Below the pieces are notes generated by a model. It worked only from the letters and a program-made list of their open reading frames with translations, had not been told where the DNA came from and ran no database searches. Shown piece after piece: positions 44,871 to 53,245 of a DNA stretch of 64,000 nt. Source of the stretch: Neolewinella antarctica (GTDB lineage Bacteria; Bacteroidota; Bacteroidia; Chitinophagales; Saprospiraceae). The stretch's first letter is position 1; each line of letters opens with the position of its first letter. The DNA is taken from the NCBI RefSeq assembly GCF_011927835.1, contig NZ_JAATJH010000008.1:62001-126000 (forward strand). Direction: 5' to 3'. Position numbers and translations under genes: made by a program.

Positions 44871-45317
44871 TTAATCCTGCGCTAACTCCAACTGCATTTC
44901 TTGCTTCACCTCGGGGTGCAGATTCAAGGTCAGGGTGTACACACCGACTTCCTTGGCATCCTCGGGCAGTTGAATCTTCTTCCGCTCGATGGTGATACCG
45001 AACTGCTCCTTCAGCTGCTGCTTAACGGACAACTCGGTGATCGAACCGAAAATACGACCGGTTGCACCCGCCTTGACGCCCACTTTGAGGGTCTGGCCGG
45101 CGAGCTTTTGGGCCATTTCTTTGTAAACGTCCAGGCGCTTGGATTCCTGAGCGTCCTCACGGCGGACCATCTCGTTCAAACGGCCCATGTTGGACGCGTT
45201 ACCGATGATGGCCAGGCCACGGGGAAGTAGGTAATTGCGGCCAAAACCGTTCTTTACCGTAATGACTTCGTGCTTGTCGCCGACTTTGTCGACATCTTTC
45301 AGCATAATTACTTTCAT
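44871..45317 (-). CDS. rplI: 50S ribosomal protein L9
   Basis: L9 binds 23S rRNA near the L1 stalk and spans ribosomes in polysomes. The 148-aa protein opens M-K-V-I-M-L-K-D-V-D-K-V-G, with the G-x-G-R-N-Y-L-L-P-R-G-L-A signature and the long connecting helix. It is the third gene after rpsF and rpsR; a heptamer palindrome lies between it and rpsR. Confidence 0.97.
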   Translation of the reverse strand: MKVIMLKDVDKVGDKHEVITVKNGFGRNYLLPRGLAIIGNASNMGRLNEMVRREDAQESKRLDVYKEMAQKLAGQTLKVGVKAGATGRIFGSITELSVKQQLKEQFGITIERKKIQLPEDAKEVGVYTLTLNLHPEVKQEMQLELAQD

Positions 45318-45377
45318 AATGAATTATGTTGTCCCACTCTTTCGGGGCGGTGCCCCATTGGAGTAAGTGGTTAGGAA

Positions 45378-45446
45378 TTAGGTTGTAGGCGGTAGTCATT
45401 AGGCGGTAGGCGCGTAGTACAAGACTACCGCCTACCGCCTAACGGC
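45378..45446. repeat. Heptamer-repeat palindrome between rpsR and rplI
   Basis: Left arm with GTAGGCGGTAG twice (45384-45412) and right arm CTACCGCCTACCGCCTAA (45424-45441) can pair. It is the third member of the family at 23167 and 35424 and breaks up an otherwise compact ribosomal operon. Confidence 0.7.
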
Positions 45447-45713
45447 CTACTTCAGAAGGTCCGTCAGGTACGGCAACATCGCCAAATGACGCGCACGCTT
45501 GATGGCCGTGCCGATCTTACGCTGGTACTTGAGGCTGTTACCGGTAATCCGGCGGGGAAGGATCTTGCCCTGCTCGTTCACGAACGTGAGGAGGAAGTCG
45601 GGATCTTTGTAGTCGATGTACTTGATGCCGTAACGCTTAAAACGGCAGTACTTTTTTCTGCGTCCGCCAATCTTAGGATTGGACAGGAACTTGATGTCAT
45701 CTCTGGATGCCAT
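45447..45713 (-). CDS. rpsR: 30S ribosomal protein S18
   Basis: S18 sits on the small-subunit platform and pairs with S6. The 88-aa protein has the family core [16 protein letters not shown], the I-L-P-R-R-I-T-G segment and the [16 protein letters not shown] ending. It starts 29 bp after rpsF. Confidence 0.97.
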   Translation of the reverse strand: MASRDDIKFLSNPKIGGRRKKYCRFKRYGIKYIDYKDPDFLLTFVNEQGKILPRRITGNSLKYQRKIGTAIKRARHLAMLPYLTDLLK

Positions 45714-45742
45714 GGTTTGTCTAATTTAGGGGGATTAACGAA

Positions 45743-46213
45743 TTACTCTTCTTCCTTGAAGCTTTCCGCGTCGCCGGAAGGCACGCCGGATAGTTTCGGG
45801 CTGTCCGCTTTCTTGCGGCTGACACCGTGGGCAGCGGGCTCGTTCTTGGCGGGCTTCTCCTGCTTCTTACGCTTGGCCTTGCCGATCTTGCCGGCACGCT
45901 TGTCCGCGTTGTACTGGACGCCGTACTTGTTGAGCGAGACGGTCAGGAACCGGAGGATGCGCTCGTCGCGCTTCATGCCGAGTTCGTAATTCCTAAGGAA
46001 AGCACCGTCAGGAGCGGTGTACTCAATGCTGTAGTAAACGCCGTTGCTGCGTTTGTTGATGTCGTAAGCGAGGGTCCGGAGGCCCATTTCGTCGACAAAA
46101 ACAATCTCACAACCCTCACCCTGGAGGCCGTTTACGTACGTCTGAGCCGTCGACTTGATATCTTCGGTCGACAGCACTGGATCTACGACGAATGTTGTTT
46201 CGTAATTTCTCAT
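45743..46213 (-). CDS. rpsF: 30S ribosomal protein S6 with C-terminal extension
   Basis: S6 binds S18 and 16S rRNA. The first 105 residues fit the family (M-R-N-Y-E-T-T-F-V-V-D-P-V-L, then L-A-Y-D-I-N-K-R-S-N-G-V-Y-Y). A further 50 residues are charged and low in complexity (K-R-K-K-Q-E-K-P-A-K-N-E-P), longer than most S6 proteins. First gene of the rpsF-rpsR-rplI run. Confidence 0.95.
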   Translation of the reverse strand: MRNYETTFVVDPVLSTEDIKSTAQTYVNGLQGEGCEIVFVDEMGLRTLAYDINKRSNGVYYSIEYTAPDGAFLRNYELGMKRDERILRFLTVSLNKYGVQYNADKRAGKIGKAKRKKQEKPAKNEPAAHGVSRKKADSPKLSGVPSGDAESFKEEE

Positions 46214-46467
46214 ATGGATCAGTCGTACTGATGTTTAGTGAAAAGAATTGGTTATTCCCCTACGCAGCCGCGAAGGGTTGCGCTAAGGGGCGGCGAAGAT
46301 ACGCTGCGTTTTCTTGGTTTCCAAGGGGTTAGGCGGGCTTCGTCCTTTTTCGGGTGCCCCGTACTCACTAGGCGCTCCGCGCGGTGAGCTACCGTGCGTC
46401 AGATCACGATGCCAAAACATGCCGTGGTCGATACATAGGAGCACCTAAATCCCTTAGAGGCAAAGCG

Positions 46468-47898
46468 CTAAAACCGTTCGTTCAGCCAGTTACCAATCAT
46501 CTCCAGCGCCAATGGGTCGAAAGTCGTCTCGATCGTGCCGTATTCGTTCGGCGCACCGGTGTCGGCGGGTTGGAAGAGGTGGTTGAGGCCGGGCAGCGGC
46601 AGCACGGTTGCGTCCTTATTACCATTTTTCGCCATCGCGATGCTGATGCCGTTGAGGTTACTTTCGGCGGCGACCTGCGTATCCTTTAAGCCGTTGATGG
46701 CCAACGTCGGGATCGTTAATTTTTCGAGGTAAGGCGTGGGATCCATCGCGAGAAAACTGCGCAGCCAGGGATTGGACAGCGGCACCACGTACTGAGCGTT
46801 GAACGCGCGGGGGTCCTTAATGCTATTCCGCAGGGCGGTGGGGAGGTTGTCCATCCGCTTTTCAAAAAGTGCGTAGAGGCCATCGACGTACCTGTCCTGG
46901 TCGAGCGCGGGGCTTTCCTTGATAAAGGTGTAAGCGGACCGTAGCCCGGGTTCGTCGCGGGCGATGAGTTGGGCGGGCATGCCCGTGGCGGTCCCCACCT
47001 GGCGGCGTTGTTCGAGCATGAGGCTGTCAATCGGGACGCCGGGGGCGGCCAGCAGAATGACGAAATCGAGGTCTTCGTTTTCGGCCGCGACGATGGGCGC
47101 GATGAGGCCACCCTCACTGTGCCCGGCCATACCGATGGCTATTTTCCGGAAGTCCTTGCGCTGCTTCAGGTAATCCACTGCGGCACCCGCGTCCGCGCCA
47201 AAATCCCGCGTAGTGGCCCCGTTGTGGTCCCCCGTGCTTTCGCCCACGCCGCGGTCGTCGTAACGGAGCACGGCGTACCCTTCGCGCGTCAGGTAATCAC
47301 TCAGCACGAGGAAGGGGCTGTGGTTGATCTGGCTGCCCAGGTAGGAGTTGCGATCCTGCGGCCCGGAGCCGGAGACAAGGATGATGGCGGCGCGCGGTTT
47401 GCCCTTCGTGGGTAGCGTTAATTCGCCGGCGAGCGTCACGCCGGCGGCACCACCGGGGAAGGTGACGGCTTCGCGTTCGTAGGGAAAATCGGTCGGCTGC
47501 TGGCTCCGTTGCGTGATGGTGACCGGCCCGTCACTCACGGGGTAACCCTGGGGCCGGTAGCGGTAAAAGGTCAGTGGAAAATCAACCCGGGCCTGGTTAA
47601 AAACGCCGCGCAGTTCTTTGCCGTCGAGCACGCCGGAGAAGCTCGCGCCGAGGTCGTTGAGCGTAAACTGAAGGCGCTGGCCGTCGAAGGAACTCGTCGT
47701 GAAATCGAAGCGTGCCTCACTCTGGCCGGGGCTGACGAGGCTGCCGGTGATTGCCCCGTCTTGCTCGTCGAGTTGGATGCCGAGGGGCAATTCCGTCCCC
47801 ATCGCGTCGAGGATCGCGAACCATTCGCCGGGGAGTTGGGCGCGGACGCTGGTGCAGAGAAATAGGGGAAGGAGCAGGGTGAGTAGCGATCGTTGCAT
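46468..47898 (-). CDS. Secreted alpha/beta-hydrolase (dipeptidyl-peptidase/esterase-like)
   Basis: A 476-aa secreted hydrolase. Signal peptide 1-20 (ends V-R-A-Q). Residues about 25-125 are an N-terminal beta domain that recurs in this group. The hydrolase domain shows V-S-G-S-G-P-Q-D-R-N, Y-D-D-R-G-V-G-E-S, nucleophile elbow G-H-S-E-G-G, an Asp in G-L-K-D-T-Q-V and the histidine in G-L-N-H-L-F-Q. Such proteins hydrolyse peptides or esters outside the cell; the substrate is unknown. Two copies of the 16-bp motif lie within it (47183 exact, 47840 one mismatch). Confidence 0.85.
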   Translation of the reverse strand: MQRSLLTLLLPLFLCTSVRAQLPGEWFAILDAMGTELPLGIQLDEQDGAITGSLVSPGQSEARFDFTTSSFDGQRLQFTLNDLGASFSGVLDGKELRGVFNQARVDFPLTFYRYRPQGYPVSDGPVTITQRSQQPTDFPYEREAVTFPGGAAGVTLAGELTLPTKGKPRAAIILVSGSGPQDRNSYLGSQINHSPFLVLSDYLTREGYAVLRYDDRGVGESTGDHNGATTRDFGADAGAAVDYLKQRKDFRKIAIGMAGHSEGGLIAPIVAAENEDLDFVILLAAPGVPIDSLMLEQRRQVGTATGMPAQLIARDEPGLRSAYTFIKESPALDQDRYVDGLYALFEKRMDNLPTALRNSIKDPRAFNAQYVVPLSNPWLRSFLAMDPTPYLEKLTIPTLAINGLKDTQVAAESNLNGISIAMAKNGNKDATVLPLPGLNHLFQPADTGAPNEYGTIETTFDPLALEMIGNWLNERF

Positions 47899-47952
47899 GC
47901 GGTGTGTTTAGTCCGAATCTTGCAACGGTGGGGGGTGGGGCTTAGTTGTTGG

Positions 47953-48876
47953 TTAGCGTACTTCGTAGGTGAAGCTTCCCTCGCCGGTTGTCACCTTACC
48001 GGTAAGTGGATTGGTAATTTTGACCTCGGTTTCCAGCGTATGCCGACCACTACGGTGCGTTATCCGACTGAAGTCAGCAGTTCCATCATCCCGAATTTCT
48101 AGAACCTTGCCGTCAACCATCAGCACCACGTTCTCTGGGTCGAGGTTGGAAGAATAGCTACCGACGTAGACTTTGGCTTGGAGTGGCTCGCCCGGGGAAA
48201 CTAGAGAAGCTTTAGCGCTAAATACTGGAAAGAAACCCATATCACAAGTTATGATTCTCCCGGTCATCAGGGATAACATATCCTGCAAAATGCCAAACTG
48301 CGTGTGTAATAATTCGATGTACACTAGATCGATGGCGGTCTGCTTTAAGAGGTTAGCATGATGTCTTTGCTGCGCAAGCGGCTTCGTCAAAAAATTCTTA
48401 CGCAACCACGTAATTCTGGTGATGACATCCTCTTCCTTTAAGTTGAAATTTGTGGCTTCGGAGTGCAATAATGCGCTGGACTTGTCTAATAACTTTTGAT
48501 TAGCATTCCCCGCTGCGTAATAAATAAGGTCATCTCTATCCAGGCTACCCACAAAGGAACAAATGAGGTCAGTAGCATAATCGCCGCTTTGAGCATCGGC
48601 ATAATCGTTCCGCCCCTGCTCCGCAACTAGGAACAGCTCAAGTAACGGATGAAACCTTTCTTTGGAGTCGTCCTGCAACATTATTTGTGTCTCGCGCCGC
48701 AGATTCTCAATGGCTTGGTGGTAATGCTCAATCGTTTGCGTGTGCGTTTTTGTCGTTGCGTTCACAAAGTCTTCGGCTTGGCGGTCCAACTCACTGAAGT
48801 GGTACGTGGTAGCCATAGTCCCAAGTAGCAAGGCAGCGAGAAACAGAAGGATCGTATAGGTGGCGGATCTGGACAT
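47953..48876 (-). CDS. Truncated GldM paralogue (domains 1-2 only)
   Basis: A 307-aa protein started at the ATG at 48876. It has one N-terminal membrane helix (residues 6-24: T-Y-T-I-L-L-F-L-A-A-L-L-L-G-T) and a long helical periplasmic part. D-D-S-K-E-R-F at 69-75 matches GldM 66-72. Residues 215-306 align with GldM domain 2 (GldM 265-356): F-F-P-V-F-S-A, V-G-S-Y-S-S-N-L-D-P-E-N-V, N-P-L-T-G-K-V-T-T-G-E-G. It stops within one residue of that domain's end, so domains 3-4 are missing. No other gld gene is adjacent. It may act as an alternative motor subunit, an adaptor or a relic; I favour a functional short form because the frame is intact. Confidence 0.75.
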   Translation of the reverse strand: MSRSATYTILLFLAALLLGTMATTYHFSELDRQAEDFVNATTKTHTQTIEHYHQAIENLRRETQIMLQDDSKERFHPLLELFLVAEQGRNDYADAQSGDYATDLICSFVGSLDRDDLIYYAAGNANQKLLDKSSALLHSEATNFNLKEEDVITRITWLRKNFLTKPLAQQRHHANLLKQTAIDLVYIELLHTQFGILQDMLSLMTGRIITCDMGFFPVFSAKASLVSPGEPLQAKVYVGSYSSNLDPENVVLMVDGKVLEIRDDGTADFSRITHRSGRHTLETEVKITNPLTGKVTTGEGSFTYEVR

Positions 48877-48976
48877 ATCAATATGATTGGGATAGAAACC
48901 CTTTTTAACCACAAAAAATGTCTTAACTCTAACATTTAACGTGCATCCATACATTGACTTAAACCCTCTGTACAAT

Positions 48977-49999
48977 TCAAAGCACCAACAAATTACACCC
49001 CCGCACGTCACTAGCGTCCATCCGCCCCAGCACCTCGAACGAGCCATCCGCGTGCACCCGCCCCAAATCATCCGTCGCGATGAAGCTAATCGTATCGAGA
49101 TTGGCCAGGTCGGTGACGTTGAGCGCCCCGTTGCGACCGCAGGGTAAATTAGTGAGCGGATCGGTTACGTCACGGACGGTAACCCGCATGGTTGGGGCGG
49201 GCAAGAACACACCGTCCGCCGGTGCGTAGGCCTGGCTGAGCAGCTCGGTCATGCCGTATTCGGAATGTATTTGCGAAACCCGAAAAGCCCGGCGGAGCGT
49301 ACCGTGCAGCGCCCCGCGCGTCATCTCCTTCCGGCGGCCCTTCATGCCACCGGTTTCCATGATGATGGTGTTACTAAGGGCTTGCGGAAATTCGTCGGCC
49401 AAATCGAGTAACGCGAAGCTGACGCCAATGAGGAGGGTAGGCAGCTCGGCACCCGCCAAAGACTTCAGTTTTTTGGCGAGCCCGGCCAGGTCGTCCAGAA
49501 AGAAACCGGAATCCGGGTGGCCGGACTGGCGGATAAAGTCATCCGCCATAAAGACGAGGCTGGAGCCGGTTCTTTCGAGGTAAGCCGGGAGAAGGGCCAG
49601 CACGGCGCGGCCCCGCAGCGGTCCGTACTGCCGTTCAAAAGTATGGCGAGCGTTCTGACGGTACCAGTCTTCATCGCGCAGGGGGTGGCGGCTGGTACTG
49701 GCGCCGGTCGTACCGCTGCTGGTGAAAACGCGGGCGGGCGTCCAACCGGGGCCGGTCACGAGCGAATGGGTTTTGAACAAACTGATGGGCAGGTGGGGAA
49801 TCTCGGTCGGGCCGGTGACGGAGGCGGGGTCGCAGCGCAACAAATCGAGGTAGCGGGCGTAAATAGTGTTGTGCCGCGCCTGGTAACGAAAGACCGCGAG
49901 GGCTACGGAAGCGAAAGTATCCGGGGCCACCGCACGAATTCGCGCTCGCAATCGGTCGCGTTCCGCGGCGGGGTTTGTATGTTGGGTGTTCGTTGGCAC
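48977..49999 (-). CDS. LuxE-like acyl-protein synthetase (ANL superfamily)
   Basis: A 340-aa member of the acyl-protein synthetase LuxE family, started at a GTG at 49999 (M-P-T-N-T-Q). ANL-type motifs are visible: the phosphate-binding F-T-S-S-G-T-T-G-A-S, the I-H-S-E-Y-G-M-T-E-L segment and the D-D-L-G-R-V core loop. LuxE proteins activate fatty acids for transfer; outside luminous bacteria such proteins often serve surface polysaccharide or lipid pathways. No lux genes or acyltransferase lie nearby, so the acyl donor and acceptor are unknown. Confidence 0.78.
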   Translation of the reverse strand: MPTNTQHTNPAAERDRLRARIRAVAPDTFASVALAVFRYQARHNTIYARYLDLLRCDPASVTGPTEIPHLPISLFKTHSLVTGPGWTPARVFTSSGTTGASTSRHPLRDEDWYRQNARHTFERQYGPLRGRAVLALLPAYLERTGSSLVFMADDFIRQSGHPDSGFFLDDLAGLAKKLKSLAGAELPTLLIGVSFALLDLADEFPQALSNTIIMETGGMKGRRKEMTRGALHGTLRRAFRVSQIHSEYGMTELLSQAYAPADGVFLPAPTMRVTVRDVTDPLTNLPCGRNGALNVTDLANLDTISFIATDDLGRVHADGSFEVLGRMDASDVRGCNLLVL

Positions 50000-50078
50000 G
50001 TCCCCCGCTTAACGCTCGAGCTGCTAAAAAGTCGGTACGCCACGCTACCCTATTTATGGTTTCTTACGTTCAAACCCT

Positions 50079-50573
50079 ATGCGCAACCTCATCGCCATCC
50101 TCTGCTCCCTTCCCATCTTCCTGGCATCCTGCGTGGATGCGCCCGAATACCCCGTGGAGCCCGTCATTACTTTTGAGGGCGTCAACAAGGACCGGGTCTT
50201 TCAGGACGGCATTGGTATAATCGACAGCATTGAAATTCAGTTCAGTTTCACCGACGGCGACGGTGATTTGAGCGACCTGAATGGGGACAGCATCAATATG
50301 TTTCTCACCAACAGTCAGTTGGGCATACCACAGGCCTTTGCCATCCCGACCATCACGAAAGAGGGAACGGGCAACGGCATCAGCGGTGACATCTTCATCA
50401 CGGTGGCCAATACTACCGGGATCTGCTGTATTTTCGATCGCGTCGCCTGCGCCTCGGACCCGCGCTTCCCGGTGGATACTTTCTCGTACGCCATCCAGAT
50501 TCAGGACCGGGCGGGAAACCGGAGTAATAAAATTCAAACTTCGGTCATCGAGATCATCTGTTTACGGCCGTAG
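50079..50573 (+). CDS. Small surface lipoprotein, unknown
   Basis: A 164-aa lipoprotein. The signal peptide ends in lipobox L-A-S-C at about residue 18 (M-R-N-L-I-A-I-L-C-S-L-P-I-F-L-A-S-C). The mature domain is beta-rich with an acidic loop (F-T-D-G-D-G-D-L-S-D-L) of the kind that binds calcium, and ends in a cysteine (E-I-I-C-L-R-P). It is divergent from the LuxE-like gene and followed by a secreted esterase. No family I can name. Confidence 0.65.
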   Translation: MRNLIAILCSLPIFLASCVDAPEYPVEPVITFEGVNKDRVFQDGIGIIDSIEIQFSFTDGDGDLSDLNGDSINMFLTNSQLGIPQAFAIPTITKEGTGNGISGDIFITVANTTGICCIFDRVACASDPRFPVDTFSYAIQIQDRAGNRSNKIQTSVIEIICLRP

Positions 50574-50664
50574 GTAATGAGCCTCGTGGTGGATGCGCGG
50601 GGTAGAGAACGTTTATATTATCGGCGGTTCCAAACTTAAGCAAGCCCTTCGTACTTTAGCTAGC

Positions 50665-52098
50665 ATGAAGCAAATTTTTACCTCGTTCCTTTTTCTTCTT
50701 GCCTTTCAGCTTTCCGCGCAGACTTACGTTAACGTGGAGCCGCAGGAAGGATCGTTGGCAAGCATACTCCAAATTTTTCTGATGCGTCAGTTTGAGTATG
50801 ACGTCCAAAATTACAAGGTCACTTACAACACAACGGATGTGTTTGGGGATTCGACGGTGGCCAGTGGCCTACTCTGCATTCCTACCAACCGCGCTAATAC
50901 TTACCCCCTCGGTGTTTACAGCCACGGGACGGTGGACAACCGCGAAGCGGTTCCCAGCAGAACCGGCGTTTTAGAGCGCTTACTTCCTCAGGGAATGGCC
51001 GCCACCGGAATCATTACCGTTGCCCCCGATTACTTAGGTTTAGGAGACAACCAAGGCATCCACCCGTACGTCCACGCCGATTCGGAGGCCAGCGCCGGTC
51101 GGGATCTTCTGCTCGCCGCTCGTCAGTGGATGGATGAGCAGAACATCAGTTACAACGACCAGCTTTTCCTTACCGGGTACAGTCAGGGAGGTCACGCCAC
51201 CCAGGCGCTGCACCGTGACATACAAACTAACCCTGGGGAAGACGGTTTCGTCGTTACCGCCGCCACGCATAATTCAGGCCCCTACTCCATTTCCGACGTG
51301 ATGCGCGAGACGCTTTTCGCCGAAGGTCAAGCCACGCTGCCGGGCTACATTGTGTACACCTACATCGCTTACGACTACGTGTACGATCTCTTCGACGACT
51401 TTAGCGAAATCTTTGAGGACAAGTACATCCCTAATATCGACTCCTTTGCTACCGGCCAGATTCAGCTCGGCCGATTCAATGCGCGGCTCGAACAGCAATT
51501 GCGTGAAGATACCGCCTCCCTCTCCGACCTGATCCGCGAGCCGATCCTAACACAGTTACGTACGGATGATCCTACTTCACCTACGGTCATAGCGCTTCAG
51601 GACAACGATACCTACGACTGGGCGCCGGAAGCGCCTACCGTAATTTATTACTGTACGGCCGACGAACAAGTCCCCTTCAGAAATGCAATCTTGGCGGATT
51701 CTGTCATGCGGGCTAATGGCTCGACCAGCGTCAGGTTAGAATCCGGCGGGCCGATAACGCACAGAAGCTGTGCTACGCCGGCATTTACGCGATCGCTCAA
51801 CTTCTTCCTACAATACATCGATGTTCAGTTGGTCAGCCTCGGTGAGTTGACTGAGCGTACTAACATATCCATTAGCCCCAACCCTGTCCGTGCGGGTGAG
51901 GTGGTTAACATTCAAGGATTGTCCAATCAGGCGCTGGATTACATTATCTATGACATTAACGGCCGGGTGACCGGACGCGGAATTACCGCCGGTAACAGTC
52001 GGGTTGACTTACCCAACAATATCTCGGCCGGCGTGCAAATACTGCGCGTTGCGACGGGGGATGGCCGTTCCGTAGTTCGTCGTTTCGTAGTAAAGTAG
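50665..52098 (+). CDS. Secreted lipase/esterase with type IX sorting domain
   Basis: A 477-aa exported alpha/beta-hydrolase, started at the ATG at 50665 because the signal peptide (M-K-Q-I-F-T-S-F-L-F-L-L, ending L-S-A-Q) begins there. Y-S-H-G-T-V-D-N, D-Y-L-G-L-G-D-N and nucleophile elbow G-Y-S-Q-G-G-H fit secretory lipases. An acid-loop candidate (T-A-D-E-Q-V-P) and a late histidine (I-T-H-R-S-C) are also seen. The final 80 residues are a type IX sorting domain (I-S-P-N-P-V, G-V-Q-I-L-R-V). It should act at the cell surface on lipids or esters. A TACTTTAG box lies just before the ATG. Confidence 0.85.
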   Translation: MKQIFTSFLFLLAFQLSAQTYVNVEPQEGSLASILQIFLMRQFEYDVQNYKVTYNTTDVFGDSTVASGLLCIPTNRANTYPLGVYSHGTVDNREAVPSRTGVLERLLPQGMAATGIITVAPDYLGLGDNQGIHPYVHADSEASAGRDLLLAARQWMDEQNISYNDQLFLTGYSQGGHATQALHRDIQTNPGEDGFVVTAATHNSGPYSISDVMRETLFAEGQATLPGYIVYTYIAYDYVYDLFDDFSEIFEDKYIPNIDSFATGQIQLGRFNARLEQQLREDTASLSDLIREPILTQLRTDDPTSPTVIALQDNDTYDWAPEAPTVIYYCTADEQVPFRNAILADSVMRANGSTSVRLESGGPITHRSCATPAFTRSLNFFLQYIDVQLVSLGELTERTNISISPNPVRAGEVVNIQGLSNQALDYIIYDINGRVTGRGITAGNSRVDLPNNISAGVQILRVATGDGRSVVRRFVVK

Positions 52099-52148
52099 TA
52101 ACAAATAATTTGTCGCAAACCAACATCCGAACCCTACCACCCAACAGT

Positions 52149-52388
52149 ATGGAACCAGCCGAACGCACCGAGCCGAAGGAACAACCCAAGGCGGCCACTG
52201 AGGAATTGACGAGCAAAGTCAAAGATACCTACGAGTGGTGGAATAACCTGGCGACGATCAACGCCGAGGATCCGTTCTTGGTAGGGGCGATGAAAATCGG
52301 TGTGCGCCTCATCGGCATCCTCATCTTACTGGCGCTTTCACCACTCATCCTCCTGGGTTTAATGCTGGGTTTCCTGGCCGCGGCGTAA
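52149..52388 (+). CDS. Small one-helix membrane protein
   Basis: A 79-aa protein started at the ATG at 52149 (M-E-P-A-E-R-T-E-P-K). The N-terminal half is polar and charged; residues about 50-75 are a strong membrane helix (V-R-L-I-G-I-L-I-L-L-A-L-S-P-L-I-L-L-G). Its stop overlaps the next start (TAATG), so the two are translationally coupled. Unknown function. Confidence 0.6.
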   Translation: MEPAERTEPKEQPKAATEELTSKVKDTYEWWNNLATINAEDPFLVGAMKIGVRLIGILILLALSPLILLGLMLGFLAAA

Positions 52389-52750
52389 TGATCAGGGCAA
52401 TACGACCGGTATTCTGGGCTTGCTTGGCCCTCTTCCTAGTGCATCAGCTTCTCCAGAAAGGGTTCTCCATCGACGTGCCCTTCGTTCACGCGTACCTAGA
52501 TCCCCTCCTTAGTATCCCCATCATGCTGGGCCTGCTGAGCGTGGAGCGCAATTGGTTATTCGACCGGAAGCGCCTGACGGTGCTGGATACGGTAATTTCC
52601 ACGGTCGTGCTGGCGGTAGTTTTCGAGGTTTTCTTTCCGCGTTGGTCGGAGGCATTTACTTATGATCCGTGGGATTTTCTCGCATACGCGCTGGGCGGGC
52701 TGCTTTTTTGGTTCTTCGTGAATCCGCGCACGACCAGGGAAACGACCTAA
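52388..52750 (+). CDS. Small multi-helix membrane protein
   Basis: A 120-aa protein with about four membrane segments (F-W-A-C-L-A-L-F-L-V-H; L-L-S-I-P-I-M-L-G-L-L; V-I-S-T-V-V-L-A-V-V-F; F-L-A-Y-A-L-G-G-L-L-F-W-F-F). The layout is loosely like VanZ-type small membrane proteins but without a firm signature. It is coupled to the preceding small membrane gene by a 1-base overlap. Confidence 0.6.
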   Translation: MIRAIRPVFWACLALFLVHQLLQKGFSIDVPFVHAYLDPLLSIPIMLGLLSVERNWLFDRKRLTVLDTVISTVVLAVVFEVFFPRWSEAFTYDPWDFLAYALGGLLFWFFVNPRTTRETT

Positions 52751-52757
52751 CTTAATG

Positions 52758-53201
52758 TCACTGCATTGGCTGGTCGAGCACCGTGCCGGCGGGCAAGAAT
52801 ATTCCCCGCCCGGTGTTGGGGCTGAGGTCGATAATCTGGACGAGTGCCTTTGCGGCCGTCAGAACACCCACCGGGGCGGGGGAAGTGATAGTGATTCCCT
52901 CGGGAGAAATATCGAGCAAGTAAGCCTCGTCGGGGAGCATCAGTTCTTCGTCGACGTAAGTGGTTAGGGGGATATTCCCATAACCCTTGCTCTTCAGGTA
53001 GTCCACGGCACCGGCGTCCGCGCCCGAAAGATCGTACTTAGCGGCGGGGTCGATCCAGAGATAGCCTTCGCGGCCACTCATCTCGAAGGGCAGTGGGTCG
53101 AGGGGCAGGGCGTTCAGCGGGGCCATTGCGGGGGGCGGGGGCGCACCGTCGCCACAGGCAAAACAGGATACGGCGAGGAGAACGAAAAGCAGCGAACGCA
53201 T
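52758..53201 (-). CDS. Lipoprotein with GH20b/GH67-type N-terminal domain only
   Basis: A 147-aa lipoprotein started at the ATG at 53201. Signal and lipobox: L-L-A-V-S-C-F-A-C. The mature part resembles the N-terminal accessory domain of beta-hexosaminidases: E-A-Y-L-L-D-I-S-P-E-G-I-T-I-T-S-P-A followed by G-V-L-T-A-A-K-A-L-V-Q-I. The catalytic barrel that normally follows is absent, so it is a lone accessory domain or a truncated gene. It is divergent from the dipeptidase. Confidence 0.5.
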   Translation of the reverse strand: MRSLLFVLLAVSCFACGDGAPPPPAMAPLNALPLDPLPFEMSGREGYLWIDPAAKYDLSGADAGAVDYLKSKGYGNIPLTTYVDEELMLPDEAYLLDISPEGITITSPAPVGVLTAAKALVQIIDLSPNTGRGIFLPAGTVLDQPMQ

Positions 53202-53245
53202 GGAAGATAATTGAAGGCACAAGATACGCTACCTTCGCCCGGGCC

